NCBI RefSeq assembly: GCF_036588685.1
Contig: NC_086382.1
Span: 77,287,999 to 77,351,998, forward strand
DNA length: 64,000 bases
Source: Mytilus trossulus
Taxonomy: Eukaryota; Mollusca; Bivalvia; Mytilida; Mytilidae
Direction of reading: 5' to 3'
In this document: positions 11,362 to 24,600 of the stretch, piece by piece
Numbering within the stretch: position 1 is the stretch's first letter
Layout: every line of letters begins with the position of its first letter
Made by a program: the position numbers and the translations under genes
Notes under the pieces: generated by a model
The model's input: only the letters and a program-made list of their open reading frames with translations
What the model was told of the DNA's origin: nothing
Database searches by the model: none

Positions 11362-11682
11362 AGAGTACCCCTTACCCCCAGTACACAAGATTTGTCAATA
11401 AATTTTCATGTGATCGTTTTTATTCCTCCTACAAAATACAACAACAACCGGTTTAAAGCAGAAATATTTAAAACAGCTTGTGATTGGTCGGTTCATAGTT
11501 CATAGGGTCATTCACTCTCTAGACTTTACATTAATAATTTGTGACTCTTTAGACTTATCCTTTACTGTTTTATGCAAATGATCTAAAACGGAAATAGTTG
11601 TATTTTGTAGGAGGACTAAAAACGATCACATGGAAATTTATTGACAAATCTTGTGTACTGGGGGTAAGGGGTACTCTATATA
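11362..11682. mobile_element. foldback/MITE-like inverted repeat, arms about 82 bp
   Basis: The arm at 11362-11448 (TAGAGTACCCCTTACCCCC ... TCCTCCTACAAAATACAAC) recurs inverted at 11599-11682 with about two mismatches. About 150 bp of unrelated sequence lie between. No ORF is supported. Confidence 0.8.
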
Positions 11683-11859
11683 TATGGTCATTTATCAAAT
11701 CTTTAAACTAACAACAATTATCTAATCTCATATATATATGATTTACATTATAACTGAATAACATTCGATCAACAGATAGTTGGTTTGTAGAATGTTGTCC
11801 ATCTCTGTCCAGAAAAATCTTAGAGTAAAAGTTCTACAACATTAAAATGGTCAAAATAA

Positions 11860-12954
11860 AATACAGATTAGATACATCTAATTAACTTTACTAGTAGCTG
11901 TGTATTACAAATTCATTTTGTAGCATCATCATAGGTCATTGTATCCTTTATAGAAAAAAACTCATGTTGTAAGCGTAATTTCATTCCACCCTGATTTCAT
12001 TCCCGGTTAGCTGTTTTTCACTAGAGAATATTGGACGCAAATAGTGTGAATGAGTTGATCTTCATATCATTGTTTTGTTTATATTAGACCGGTTCATAGA
12101 TTACATAAATAATGGGTTAGAATGAGAATAGTTATCAAGAAACCAGTTTGATTAATAGTATTGACATAGAATTCGAAGATATGATTTAATATCTCTAATA
12201 TGTCTAACAAATCGCAAATGCACAGAAAAACTTCGGCAATCAAGTATATATATGAATATTACAATTTAAAAGCATATGATTAGATGGATTAGAAAATTAT
12301 GAAAATATAATTCGTAAATAAAGCATAATATTGTGTTATCATGTGTTCAAAGTGAGAACTAAAACACTTCATCAATGAATGAATCTTAAATACTTGTGAA
12401 ATAAATCCCGGTTCAAATTAACTAGTGCAATCATTCCAGAAACACAATCACTAGTGTAATACGTTACTGGTTAATAACATTTGTTTAGACATTCATTGGA
12501 AGAAAAACACTAGTTCACTTTGTACTTTTTTTTTTACATAAATCAACTATGCAAGTTTTAGTTTATTCAAAAGGCCCCAAAAAATACCAAGCTCCATTTT
12601 TTATATAATTCACCTTAAAAAAATAATCTTTAGAATCTCATCAAAAGTGGTGGATGTTCCACACTGGACTCAGATTAAAAACTCTGAAGTGAATTTTTTT
12701 TTGGTGGATAAAAAACACTAAGAATGTTCATCCTCCGGATAAAGTACACTGGCGGAATCAAACCACTGTTACAATTTCAGTGGACTTTACTGTATAGTTC
12801 TTGTTTGACATTAACCCACATCTAGTTTTATTTATATGATAAATAATCAAATGTTTAAACTAATGAAAAATATCTAATCTCATATATGTTGTATGCTGTA
12901 AGTTATTATTTGATTAATCGATGAAAGAGAGCTGAATATTTTTCTTTTTTCAAT
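11860..12954. other. upstream region of the B-box pseudogene, no gene seen
   Basis: 11860-11945 is a block shared with 4790-4880, 15660-15740 and 25680-25730 (AGATTAGATACATC ... TAGCATCATCA). The rest is AT-rich with no supported ORF. The last ~150 bp resemble the DNA just upstream of 17147 and 49021 (CTCATATATGTTGTA, then GAAAGAGAGCTG), which is likely the conserved promoter/5' UTR of this family. Confidence 0.5.
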
Positions 12955-14109
12955 ATGGCAATGTCCTTACTACAAGGACAATGTCCAGTACAATGTCAGT
13001 TGTGTGAAGGAGACCCTAAAGTAAAATGGAAGTGTCTGGACTGTGACTTATTGATGTGTAGTAAATGTAAGGATAAAGTACATTCTAAATTCAAGTCAGA
13101 AAAAGACCATAGAATTGTTGACATAAAAGAAGTGGGCAAAAAAGGCATGGATGTGCACCAACAAGACAAGAAAGTGGACCAAATAGACAACAAAAAGATG
13201 TCCATCTTTGGTCAACGAAAATCAGGGGTAAGCAGTTCTGAAACTGATGTTAAACTAACAAACACAAAACAATACCAGATCAAAATGAGTACCATAAATT
13301 TTTTGGCAGTATCCCTGGACGGTTCATTATGGATTGGTGATGGAGATGAGGAGGAGGGTTTCCATCTCTTTAAATCATATACAGCCCTACAGAATGTTAA
13401 ACTAGTAGGAGACAAGATGAAGGTCTTATCAAGTTTTAATATGAGGGTATATGATATAGCTGTTACCCCTTCCAATGATATTCTACTGGTTACAGGGGAA
13501 CTAGGACTGTAGCAGATCAAGGCTGGGTCTAATAAAGTCACATATTATACATACTGCGAAGACATAACCAATCTAAAGAGAGTTCATGTGACCAAAGATG
13601 GTCGAGTTATAGTCGGTGCATATGCATGGGTTGATGTTATTGATACAGATGGTAGTCATCTGATAAGGTATATAAGAGATAAGAACAATAGACCAATATT
13701 TGAAAGAAATATTTGGTCTATAACCAGTACCCTGAATGGTAATATTTTTGTGGTACAAATGTGTCCTAATCCAAGAGTAGTTGTATTAGGTCACGGAGAT
13801 GTCATCAATAAGTACACCGGACATCCTCTCATCAACTGTGACATCACGTTCGACCCAGAGACAGTAATCACCACACCAATGGACAATGTTATTGTAGCTG
13901 ACAATGGCAGTAATACATTACACATATTAGACAACAATGGTCATCTACTGACCACATACAAAACTTCAGAGATAGGTATATATAATCCAAGATCTCTAGC
14001 CATCACTATGGAAGGAAACTTTGCAGTGTTATATATAGGATGTGATATGTCAAATGAAGAAAGTTCTGACACTGGAAAGCTGTATAAAATGAACATTATA
14101 GGATGTTAA
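12955..14109 (+). pseudogene. B-box zinc finger / TRIM-like beta-propeller gene with one nonsense codon
   Basis: 385 codons in one frame, from ATG (MAMSLLQGQCPV) to TAA, interrupted only by TAG at 13510-13512. The intact paralogue has AAG (Lys) there, in LKQIKAGSNK. Residues about 9-60 form a B-box-type zinc finger (CQLC ... CLDC ... CSKC ... H). The C-terminal ~270 residues are repeated blades with SLDGSLWIGDG, VTKDGRVIVG, TTPMDNVIVADN and LHILDNNGHLL, as in NHL-like propellers of invertebrate TRIM-like proteins, which lack a RING here. One base change separates it from a full gene, so it is a young pseudogene, a polymorphic null or a sequence error. If translated it would stop after 185 residues. 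Confidence 0.85.
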
Positions 14110-16165
14110 ACCTATGCTGTCAAAAATGTAGATATTCTTAAACTGTAATTCAAACACAACAATATAAACATGAAATATAAAATATGATCTTGAGGTAAAT
14201 AGTAAGCTGTATATAAGTAAAACCCTTAACATGGAATTATATATATTTATATGTGTGTATGCTATTATTAAATGTTGTAAATCTATTATTTTAATTCTTT
14301 CATTATTATACAATGTTCATTACACTTCCAAAGTCCATTATTTAAAATAAAAAGAAAAAAAAGTATTATGAATATAATTACTAATTAGGTTATAACTGAT
14401 ACAAAACTAAATAGCAAACAAGAATAATTAAGTATGTGGTATTATTGCCAAAGAGATAAGAGAGAGGCGAAGGAAACAAAAGGGACATTCAAACTCATAA
14501 GTTGAAAACAATAAAACTGTCAACATAAAGAATCATAGGCTGAGCAACAAGAACCCCACCAAAAACTTTGAGAGATCTCAGGTGCTCTTAAAAGAGTATG
14601 TAGATCCTGACCCTCATGTGACACTCATATCTTTATTATATGTGAATTGGGAACTAGAACAGATGCAAACAGGAACTTTTGACTTGAAGTCATCAATATT
14701 GAAATCCTGCAAAACATGATTGTAATTGAAAATTTAAGTTGCAATTTGTTTGGTAAAGGTTTAAGAAATAATAGGTAGACTGATCTTTAAGATAGAAAGG
14801 TATTTTCGATTAAACTGATATATGATAAGGGATATTACCCAAGTTGATGACATGAAGGCATTTCTTGTTGAAGGAAAGTTTTATAGAAAGGATCTTTTCT
14901 TCTTTTCATTTTTTCCTACATCTTGGAATAGTGTTGAAAATGTTCATCACATTAACAGAGCTGCAGGATAAATGAGATAGAATACCTACACCATCAATTT
15001 TGTCATTGCAACCATATAATGTCAAAGTATTCAATTGCCAAATCCAGTATTGTTTTTACTTGTCCTCCAGATAATGTGTGGATTTAAACAACTAAACATC
15101 ATGAGACAGATGAAAGATACCAAAGAGTTATTCAAAATCATAAGTCGAAACAAACCAAAAATTACATGGCAAAAAAACAAAAGCTATTCAATACAACAGC
15201 AGAGTAAACATGGTAAAAGAAGTAACTTGTTAACATCCAATGATGTTGTTTAAAAAAAAAATGTCGAATCTATATTTTTTCAATGCATATCTATAATGAC
15301 AAGTCAAATTTGTTGATTTCAAATCTTTTTTTTTTTTTTTTTCTATATTAAAATGAAGTCTCTTTACAGAAACAGTTGCCATGCAAAAGTTTTTCTTTTG
15401 TTTTAAAAGTAAGCCAGAAAAAGCACTATAGAAGTTTTAGTCAAATTCTTTAATTCAAAAGAAGATCTATCATGATTATAGTGTCAATAAAAGGGAGATG
15501 AAAAATTTATTCACATTTAAAAGAATAACATGTTTTAGTTAATCAGTTATAAATAGACAATTGTACAACATACAAACATGACTGTTTCTATTTATCAGTA
15601 GTTACAAATAAATCAACACAGTTTAATCTGGGGATAGATGTATATACTCATAACAATACAGATTAGATACATCATTTTAACTTTACTAGAAGCTGAGGAA
15701 TACACATTCATTTTGTAGCATCATCAGAGGCCATTGGGTCCTCATTTCAGTGAACAAATACTGTATAGGTCTTGTTTGATACCAAATTTGTCAATATATT
15801 TTCTCTATTTGTACTATAACCTGTACATACTGTGGATTCATTATTCCTCTTTGGATACCTATTTTTCTGAATTTTGTGGGTACAGGTGAACCACAAATTT
15901 AAATGTTCAACAAATTACATTTTTTCTGAAGGAATGTATGCAGACTTTGCCAGAACAATGAAATTAAATTTCTATAAATATGCAAGTTTTCTTCAAACCA
16001 TGAAAATTAGTACCCACAAAAATAAATGGATTCACAGTTCTTGTTTGCATTAGAGGCTTGTCTTTCAATTATCATCCAGAATAATTTCTTTACAATAATT
16101 ATTTTTCATACCTATATAGATAGTTGATCTTGTTTTAAATAGATATAGTAATAATTATATTTTTT
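13593..16165. repeat. 2.57-kb duplicate of 2726-5299
   Basis: Partner of the segment beside the N gap. It includes the 3' half of the B-box gene, its 3' flank, a dispersed repeat (14427-14650) and a MITE (15829-16038). An older, diverged copy of the same region follows 17147 and, after insertions, resumes at about 25403-25732. Confidence 0.93.
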
Positions 16166-16526
16166 TATTTCACAAGCATATTTCAAGAGGGTAAGGTTAA
16201 GGGAGTTGGCTTCTCAGTTTCAAAATAATTAACTTTTTAAAACACTAGCATATATTGATAGGGAATTTATAAAGGAATCAAAAGATAAAAAAATATAAAG
16301 GTCACTGTGATTGTTATCCAGATATAAGCCATTGAAATTTTGGCGGGAAAATGTTCTCTCTTGACATTTCATAGCTTTAATTATCATTGACAAGTTTAAG
16401 TCCTCAAAAACTATTAAAAAATAATTAAAATAAAACAAGACAGACAGTTTATCATTGTTCATGTAAAAGAATTGTAAAAAGAAAAATGGGGGTCATCAGG
16501 GAAAATTTGTTGATGCATTCAAATTC

Positions 16527-16913
16527 AATAGACCACTTTCGAGTTCATCCGTCAGCGGAAAAAAAATCGTCAACTTTACGCGCCTTTAGGACGTCATTTA
16601 CCAGATAGAGAGGATCACCTGTATCCCTGCACTAATAACTTTCATCAAGCGTCTTAGTGATCGTCATTGTGCAGGATAAACTAGAAATAATGGTTGTTCT
16701 GTAGGTACTTAATGACGATTCCCTAATAACAGCAGTGCTAATTATCAATTTTGAGAATTCAATTTCCGAATAATTCGTACAAAATAGAATTATAGTTTTC
16801 CAACCACTCGCTCAACATTGGAATGGAAGTGACGACGCCCCTAAACGCACAAATGACGTTCACTAAAACCGGAGTTTTTGACGGAAATGCATCGAACTCA
16901 AAAGTTGTCTATT
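16527..16913. mobile_element. TIR element, about 387 bp
   Basis: Begins AATAGACCACTTTCGAGTTC and ends with the imperfect inverse, GAACTCAAAAGTTGTCTATT; the inverted match extends to the CCGTC block on both sides. GC content is higher than around it. No ORF is seen. 16166-16526 and 16914-17146 hold nothing I recognise beyond AT-rich spacer. Confidence 0.72.
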
Positions 16914-17146
16914 CCAAAACATAACAAGGGAGCTTCCATAACTTGTAAATTTCATAACTATACTATGTTTTGTGCATGTATTTGGTTAACTGTCTAAGTG
17001 ACATTAACCCACATCTAGTTTTATTTATAGGATAAATTATCAAATGTTTACACTTATGAAAGTTACCAAATCTCAGATATGTGTTATGTTGTAGATTATT
17101 ACTTATAAAAAATTGATGAAAGAGAGCTGCATATTTCGTCTTCAAT

Positions 17147-18214
17147 ATGGCAATGTCCTTACTACAAGGACAATGTCCAGTACAATGTCAGTTGTGTGAA
17201 GGAGACCCTAAAGTAAAATGGAAGTGTCTGGACTGTGACTTATTGATGTGTAGTAAATGTAAGGATAAAGTACATTCTAAATTCAAGTCAGAAAAAGACC
17301 ATAGAATTGTTGACATAAAAGATATGGGTCAACAAAACAAAGAGGCAGACCAACAGGACAAAGAAGTAACTGGTCGGCCAGAAGCAGGAGAAAGCAGTTC
17401 TACGACCACTATTAAACTAATAAACATTAAAGAATACCAGACCAAAATGGTGGACATCAGGTGATTGGCAGTGTCTCTAGATGGTTCATTATGGATTGGT
17501 GATGGAATTGAAAAAGGTTTCAATCTGTTTTAATACACCACATACATCTCTACAGAATGTTAAACTTGAAGGGGATAAGCATGACATCCTACTGGCTACA
17601 GAGGAATCAAGACTGAAGCAGATCAAGGCTGGATCTAATAAAGTGACAGATTCTATATACTTTAATAAATTGTCTACCATTGCCAGAGTTCATGTGACAA
17701 AAGATGGTAAGGTGATAGTAGGTGGAGGTAAAGTGGTTGTTGTTATGGATACAGATGGTAAACATCTGAAAAGATATATAGAAGATAAAAACAATAGACC
17801 TATATTTGATGGATATATTCTGTCTATAACTAGTTTCCTGAACGGTACTATTTTTGTGATCCAGTAATATGCTATTCCAAGAGTAGTTGTGTTAGGTAAA
17901 GGAGATGCCATTAGTTATTACACAGGACTTCCTTCTTTCAACAGGCACAGTGCATTCAATCCAGTGTCAGTTATAACCACACCAATAGACAATGTTATTG
18001 TAGCTGACTATAGCAGTCATACACTACATATACTGGACAACACTGGTCAACTACTGACCACTTATAATACCAAATACTTAGGCATAAAATATCCAAGTTC
18101 TCTAGCCATCACAATGGAAGAAAACTTTGCAGTGTTATATATAGGATGATATTTGAAAAATGAAGAAAGTTCTGACACTGGAAAGCTGTATAAAATGAAC
18201 ATTATAGGATGTTA
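17147..18214 (+). pseudogene. B-box/beta-propeller gene, multiply broken copy
   Basis: Starts MAMSLLQGQCPVQCQLCEGD, with a complete B-box coding block that looks identical to that at 12955. It is then stopped by TGA at 17462-17464, shifted and shortened around 17530-17580, and stopped again near 17865 (TAA) and 18147 (TGA). The last exon sequence still ends MNIIGC at 18212-18214. Propeller phrases (VTKDGKVIVGGGKVVVVMDT, ITTPIDNVIVAD) remain readable. It is a clear pseudogene of the family intact at 49021-50145. Confidence 0.92.
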
Positions 18215-18984
18215 AACCTGTGCTGTTAAAAACATTTAGAAATTTTGTAACTGTCAATCAAACAGAACAAGATAAAAATGAAATATAAAATATGATCTTT
18301 ATGTAAAATGTTACCTGTATATATATTAAACATGATAAATGTAACACATTACATGGATAAACATATATATATATATATATTATATATATATGTGCGTATG
18401 CTATCATTAAATGTTGTTAAAAGTTTAACTTCACTTTTTTCATCATTATACAATACATACACTTCAAAGTCCATAATTGTTTAAAAAAAAAAAGTAAAAA
18501 CCCAAAGATGAAGCAAGTCTTATAAATATAATTAGATTACAACAACTGAAACATAACAAAAGTCAAATAAGGATAATTGAGTATGTAGTATTATTGCCTA
18601 AGAGATAAGAGAGAGACACAGGAAACCAAAGGGACATACAAACTCATAAGTGAAAAAAATTAAACTGAAAACATCATGGCTAAAAAATACAAACACAAAC
18701 AGACAAACAACAGAACATAATACACATTATAGAAAACAAAAGACTTAACAATGTGAACCCCACCAAAACACTTGGGGTGATCTCAGGTGCACGGAAGGGT
18801 ATGCAGATCATTCTCAACATGTGGCTCCCATCTTGTTATTATACTAATTAGTTGTTGGTCTTTAAACGCCTCTTTGAAGAGTAAATTTTTTCAAATGTTG
18901 TTGGCTATTTTGAAGCGGACAGTTTTTATTGGTGGAGGAAGCCAGAGTCCCAAGAGAAAACCACTGACCTTTGATAGGAAAACT

Positions 18985-19106
18985 GACAATCCAAGTCAAT
19001 TAAGATTTGTGTTGAGTGCACTGGGTTCAAACTTACAACCTCAATGTTGACTGGCTAGTTGATAAAAGTAATAGAACTTCTTAAAGCACTTGGCCACCAA
19101 GGCTCC
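18985..19106 (-). mobile_element. tRNA-derived SINE-like element
   Basis: Read on the minus strand it begins GGAGCCTTGGTGGCCAAGTG, like the A box of a tRNA-Ser/Leu type gene. About 60 bp later comes GGTTGTAAGTTTGAACCC, a near-consensus B box. That spacing suits an RNA polymerase III promoter of a SINE head. It is not a functional tRNA because the arms do not pair well. Confidence 0.5.
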
Positions 19107-20245
19107 TTTTTAGCTCACCTGGCCCGAAGGGCTAAGTGAGCTTTTCTCATCACTTGGCGTCCGGCGTCCGTCGTCGTCCGTCGTCGTCGTCCTGCGTTAA
19201 CTTTTACAAAAATCTTCTCCTCTGAAACTACTTGGCCAAATTTAACCAAACTTGGCCACAATCATCATTGGGGTATCTAGTTTAAAAATTGTGTCTAGTG
19301 ACCCCGCCAACTAACCAAGATGGCCGCCATGGCTATAAATAGAACATAGGGGTAAAATGCAGTTTTTGGCTTATAACTCAAAAACCAAAGCATTTAGGGC
19401 AAATCTGACATGGGGTACTTGTTAATCAGGTTAAGATCTACCTGCTCTGAAATTTTCAGATGAATCTGACATTCCGTTGTTAGGTTGCTGCCCCTGAATT
19501 GGTAATTTTAAGGAAATTTTGTTGTTTTTGGTTATTATCTTGAATATTATTTTAGATAGAGATAAACTGTAAAAAGCAATAATGTTCAGCAAAGTAAGAT
19601 CTACAAATAAGTCAACATGACCAAAATAATCAGTTGACCACTTTAGGAGTTATTGCCCTTTATAGTCAATTTTTAACCATTTTTCGTAAATCTTAGTAAT
19701 CTTTTAGAAAAATCTTCTCCTCTGAAACTGCTGTGCCAAATTGATCCAAACTTGGCCACAATCATCTTTGGGGTTTCTTGTTTAAAAAATGTGTCCGGTG
19801 ACCTGGCCATCAAACCAAGATGGCCGCCACGGCTAAAAATAGAACATAGGGGTAAAATGCAGTTTTTGGCTTATAACTCAAAAACCAAATAATTTAGAGA
19901 AAATCTGACATGAAGTAAAATTGTTAATCAGGTCAGATCTATCTGCCCTGAAATTTTCAGATGAATTGGACAACCTGTTTTTGGGTTGCGGCCCCTGAAT
20001 TGGTAATTTTAAGGACATTTTGCTGTTTTTGGTTATTATATTGAATATTATTATAGATATAGGTAAACTATAAACAGCAATAATTTTCAGCAAAGTAAGA
20101 TCTACAAATAAGTCAACATGAACGAAATGGTCAATTGACCCCTGTAGGAGTTATTGACCTTTGTAGTCAATTTTCAATCTGCTTCCTTTGTTTAATATTC
20201 ACATAGACCAAGGTGAGCGACACAGGCTCTTTAGAGCCTCTAGTT
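19107..20245. repeat. GCTCACCTGGCCCGAAGGGC-type dispersed element
   Basis: Starts TAGCTCACCTGGCCCGAAGG, passes a CGTC-rich stretch and contains two diverged ~515-bp halves (AATCTTCTCCTCTGAAAC ... AACTTGGCCACAATCATC). It ends AGGTGAGCGACACAGGCTC. A shorter inverted copy is at 62460-62996. It is a widespread bivalve repeat by my recollection and interrupts the older duplicate of the B-box region. Confidence 0.8.
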
Positions 20246-20489
20246 TCATATCAATTGCGAATAAGAACAGGTGAAAACTGGAGGTTTAGACCAGAATTCA
20301 TCAATATTGACATCATGTAGTTGCAAAGTTCTGGTGTGTTATAGGTATAAGAAATGATAGATACCAGACTGAACCTTAAAAATAGGGTGGTATTCTATAT
20401 ATCATATTGTAAATATCTTTATTAAATCTTTATATGATTGCATAATGGGAGATTGATAACTTCAATAGTTAAGCAAACATTATTGATTT

Positions 20490-21647
20490 ATGGAGTTTAA
20501 AACTATGGGAGGAATTCACACATTAACAGTTGTTATGAATAGTAATAAACGCAAACATTCTAGTGGCACAGCTTCCCCCAGAATAGCATCTGAAGTTATA
20601 AAAGTACCTGTAAGTAAAAAGGCACGGAAACAGACTGGCGAATCGGCAAAACATCCAGAAAAAAAAAGTGCACCAACAAAAAACAAATCTCCAAATATTG
20701 ATGTCGAAGCAGACATACATATTGATACAGAACTCACTGCCGACACCGTTGTCATGACAAAAATGATAAGTAAATTATCAGCAGATATGCGGACAATGTT
20801 TAGTGACGTTAACGATCGAATAAGTACTTTAGAGGAGAAATTAGAACAAAAGTTGACCCAGAAATTTAATCAGATTTTAGATAAACGGGTAAATAGTGAG
20901 TCATCAAAAATACGTAAGGATGTAAATAAGATTGTAGATGCACTGAGGTCAGATATTGATCAATATCTTAAAGTAGTTGAAGATAAGTTAGATGGAGTCT
21001 CTAAAACAGTAGGTGAAATAGGTAGTAGAGCAACAAACCAAGCACAAGATATTTCAAAAAACGTGATAATTCGAAATCTTCCAGAGGGTCGGAATGAGAA
21101 CCTAAAATTAAAAGTTGCGGCCTTATTCACTGAGGGTCTAAAAATAGCGAGAATAGGTACATTTAATGTTGAACGTAAAATCAACAAGTCTGGCCGGGAT
21201 GGCGTAGTTGTTGTCTCATGTAAATCAAGAGATGACCGAGAGAGTATCTTGTCAGCTAAAAATAAACTTAAAGTCAGCAGACAATATAGTAACATTTATA
21301 TACACCCTGACATGACCCTGCAACAACGCATTGAATCCGAAAATATGAGAGTTCTAGCTAAAACTCTGAAATCTGTGAACCCAGATCTACGTGTGAGAGG
21401 ATCTAGACTTGTTGACGAATCCGCCCGTTCAGATTCCCACAGTAATGTTCGTTCAAATAGGCATCGTGAACATAATAGTCACGCTGGAAGTTACGATCGT
21501 CATTCTTCAACCAGCCGACACAGGGACAGTTCTGATTACCACACACAACGTAGTAGTTACAATGAAAGCTTCGACCGCCGATCATCAAGACATAACAGTG
21601 AACATTACATGCAAGACAATTCAAGTCAATACCATGGAGGGAGATAG
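20490..21647 (+). CDS. LINE ORF1 protein
   Basis: 385 residues. The start could also be the in-frame Met at about residue 16 (MNSNKRKHSS), which gives the usual basic N-terminus. Residues ~90-190 are heptad-like and charged, a probable coiled coil for trimerisation. Residues ~190-300 (DISKNVIIRNLPEGRNENLK ... DGVVVVSCKSRDDRESIL) look like the RRM-type nucleic-acid-binding domain of L1/L2-type ORF1 proteins. The tail (~310-385) is a Ser/His/Arg-rich low-complexity stretch. It ends in TAG at 21645-21647, directly abutting ORF2 in the same frame. Role (family knowledge): binds element RNA as a chaperone. Confidence 0.85.
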   Translation: MEFKTMGGIHTLTVVMNSNKRKHSSGTASPRIASEVIKVPVSKKARKQTGESAKHPEKKSAPTKNKSPNIDVEADIHIDTELTADTVVMTKMISKLSADMRTMFSDVNDRISTLEEKLEQKLTQKFNQILDKRVNSESSKIRKDVNKIVDALRSDIDQYLKVVEDKLDGVSKTVGEIGSRATNQAQDISKNVIIRNLPEGRNENLKLKVAALFTEGLKIARIGTFNVERKINKSGRDGVVVVSCKSRDDRESILSAKNKLKVSRQYSNIYIHPDMTLQQRIESENMRVLAKTLKSVNPDLRVRGSRLVDESARSDSHSNVRSNRHREHNSHAGSYDRHSSTSRHRDSSDYHTQRSSYNESFDRRSSRHNSEHYMQDNSSQYHGGR

Positions 21648-24600
21648 GTGAAAATAGGTTTTTGGAATGTCAACGGATGGAGTAAAAATACCTTTTCTGA
21701 CAATTTTAATGTTCGTTTAAATTCAATTTCATGTTTAAATCTTGATGTTTTAGGTATAGCTGAAACTCATCTAAAGAAAGATGAAGTACTGATTGTAAAT
21801 GATTTTAAATGGTTTGGTCATAACAGAAATGGCATCCATAAAAACGCCAAGTGTGGGTCAGGTGGAGTTGGTTTTTTAATTAAAAATTATTTAACTGAAA
21901 TTTTTGATATTGGTATTTTAGACCAATCTTTTGAAGGTATTTTATGGTTGTACCTGCATCACAGGCTGTCAAATTTTAGATTTAATATATGTGTTTGCTA
22001 TCTTCCACCTGATCACTCTACTAGGCAAGTAGACAAGGAACTATTTTTTGACACATTGATTTCACAAGTTTATGAATTCCAAAATGATGGTTTATTTTAT
22101 ATTTGTGGAGACTTTAATAGTAGATGTGGGGATGAGTATGATTACATTCCTGGAGTCGATTGTATAAATATGAGAAGTGTTATAGATTTTTCACGTAATA
22201 GTTACTGTTCTACATTTATTGATTTTTTAACAAGAAGCAATTGTTGTATGTTGAACGGTAGACTTGGTACAAACAATGATTTCACATGTGTGTCATCAAA
22301 GGGTCAATCGGTTGTTGATTATTGTATTACTAGCTATGAAAATCTTCATTTTTTTCAAGACTTCAAAGTTATTAGAGCTTCGGACCTAATTATAAAATCT
22401 AAGCTTAATACGACTGGGTTGGATGCGAGATCAATACCCGACCATTCTTTGTTGTATTGTGAGTTAAATACACGTATCAGTGCCTCATTACCGTCGTGTC
22501 ATACCTCAGGAAATCGTAGTCCTGAATTTATTAAGTTTGATGTAAAAAACATACCTTCAAATTTTTGTCACGGCGATGATATACATTTGCGACTTTTAGA
22601 TACTATCAATGGTCTTGAAACAAATGAAGTATCCCAAGGTAATATTGATCAAGTTTATACTGATTTTTGTGCTATTGTCAGCGAAGAGATGAATCAGAAG
22701 TTGCATTCAAAAGTAATTGTCATGTCTGATAGTATGTATTGTAATAAGAGAAAAAGAATTAAAAAACCTTGGTGGAATGATAATTTAAGTGTATTGTTTA
22801 ATGGTATGTGTTGTGCAGAAAAGTTATGGAAAAAGGGCAAATTGTCTCGTGTATCTTGTGTTGAGTTAAAGTCCAGTTTTGTGTCAAAACGAAGGGTTTT
22901 CGATCGTGAGGTTCAAAAAGCAAAACGTAAGTACTGGTACACATTGCAGCAAGAATTATTGTTGGAATCAAAAACTGATCAACAAACGTTTTGGAAGAAG
23001 ATAGGTAAGATAGGAATTGCTTCAGAACGCAAAACTTTAATACCAATGGAAGTTGTAGACGCAAATGGTAATGTATCTTCAAATATTGATGATGTTTTGT
23101 TAAAGTGGAAATCGGACTATGCCGATCTACTTAATCAAACAGGTAACCAGGTTACAACGGATAGGAACATTCCAGTCGGTCATAGCCCAGCCGTTTTGAC
23201 AGAAAGCGACTTTCTTTTAACAGAAGAAATTTCATTTGAAGAGGTTTTTAATGTCGTATGTAAAAGCAAAAGAGGCAAAGCCTCTGGTGTAGATAGTATT
23301 CCAGCTGATGTTTTATGTAACCAGAATTGTATTATATTTTTACATAGATTGTTTAATTGGTGTTTTAAAACTGGTAAAGTCCCAGAGATGTGGAATAATA
23401 TAATTATTAATCCGATACCCAAAAATAACATGTCAGATAAAAGAGACCCCTTAAATTATAGGGGTATTGCTTTAGCCCCAGCTTCATATAAATTATATTG
23501 TAATATATTAAACTTGAGGCTGTCTCAATGGGTTGAAGATAATAAGTCCTTAGTTGATGATCAAAATGGGTTCCGGAAGGGAAGGAGTACCATAGATCAA
23601 ATATCTTCACTTACTAGTTTAGTCGATGTTCGTAAAAAGCTACGAAAATCCACCTTTTGTGCATTTATCGATTTTAAGAAGGCGTATGATACGATAAATA
23701 GGACATTGTTATGGGAAAAACTCACATCTCTGGGGGTTGATGTAAAAATGTGTATGGCTATTAAGTCCCTTTATAATGGGGTCAGGTGCTCGATCAGAGT
23801 CAATAGCTTCAATACAGATTGGTTTACTGTGAACTGTGGTTTAAAACAAGGTTGTCCACTTTCTCCTTTATTATTTAACATTTTCATAAATGAATTAGCT
23901 GTATACTTAAAATCATTTGATTTTGGTGTTGACATTGGGGGAGAAAAAGTATGTATTTTATTGTATGCTGATGATATCGTACTGTTAGCAAATACTGAGA
24001 ATGAGTTACAAAACCTCTTAGATGAGTTATATCATTGGTGTACTGACAACAAAATTACTATTAATTCATGTAAGAGTAATGTTGTCCATTTCAGACCGAC
24101 CTCATTTGAACGATCAAGTCACGTCTTTAAGTGTGGGGATATGAATATTGCTACTAGCAGCGAATATGCTTATCTAGGCCTTGTTTTAAATGAGTCTCTA
24201 GACTTTAGTATTACTGCAAAAGCAGTTGCTAGGTCAGCAAACAGAGCTCTAGGTCTGGTTATAGCTAAGTGTAAAGCTATTGGTGGCATGTCATATGACG
24301 TCTATAAAAAACTATTTGATGCACTTGTAAGTCCTATTGTTGAATATGGTGCCGCGATTTGGGGCTGCAAGAATTTCTCATTTATTAATGCGATTCAAAT
24401 GAGAGCGTGTAGGTTCTTCCTTGGTGTTGGTAAATATACACCTAATCCAGCTATTATGGGAGACATGGGGTGGATTCCAATTTACCATACTCAATGGAAA
24501 GTAATTTCCAGACACTGGCACAGATTAGTAAATATGGAGCCAGATCGTATTAATAGGAAAATATTTATATGGGCAGATGAGGTCGGTCTGAAACATAAAA

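Noticed and set aside
18985-19106. Functional tRNA gene on the minus strand
   Set aside because: A- and B-box-like blocks are present, but acceptor and anticodon arms do not pair; a SINE head is more likely.
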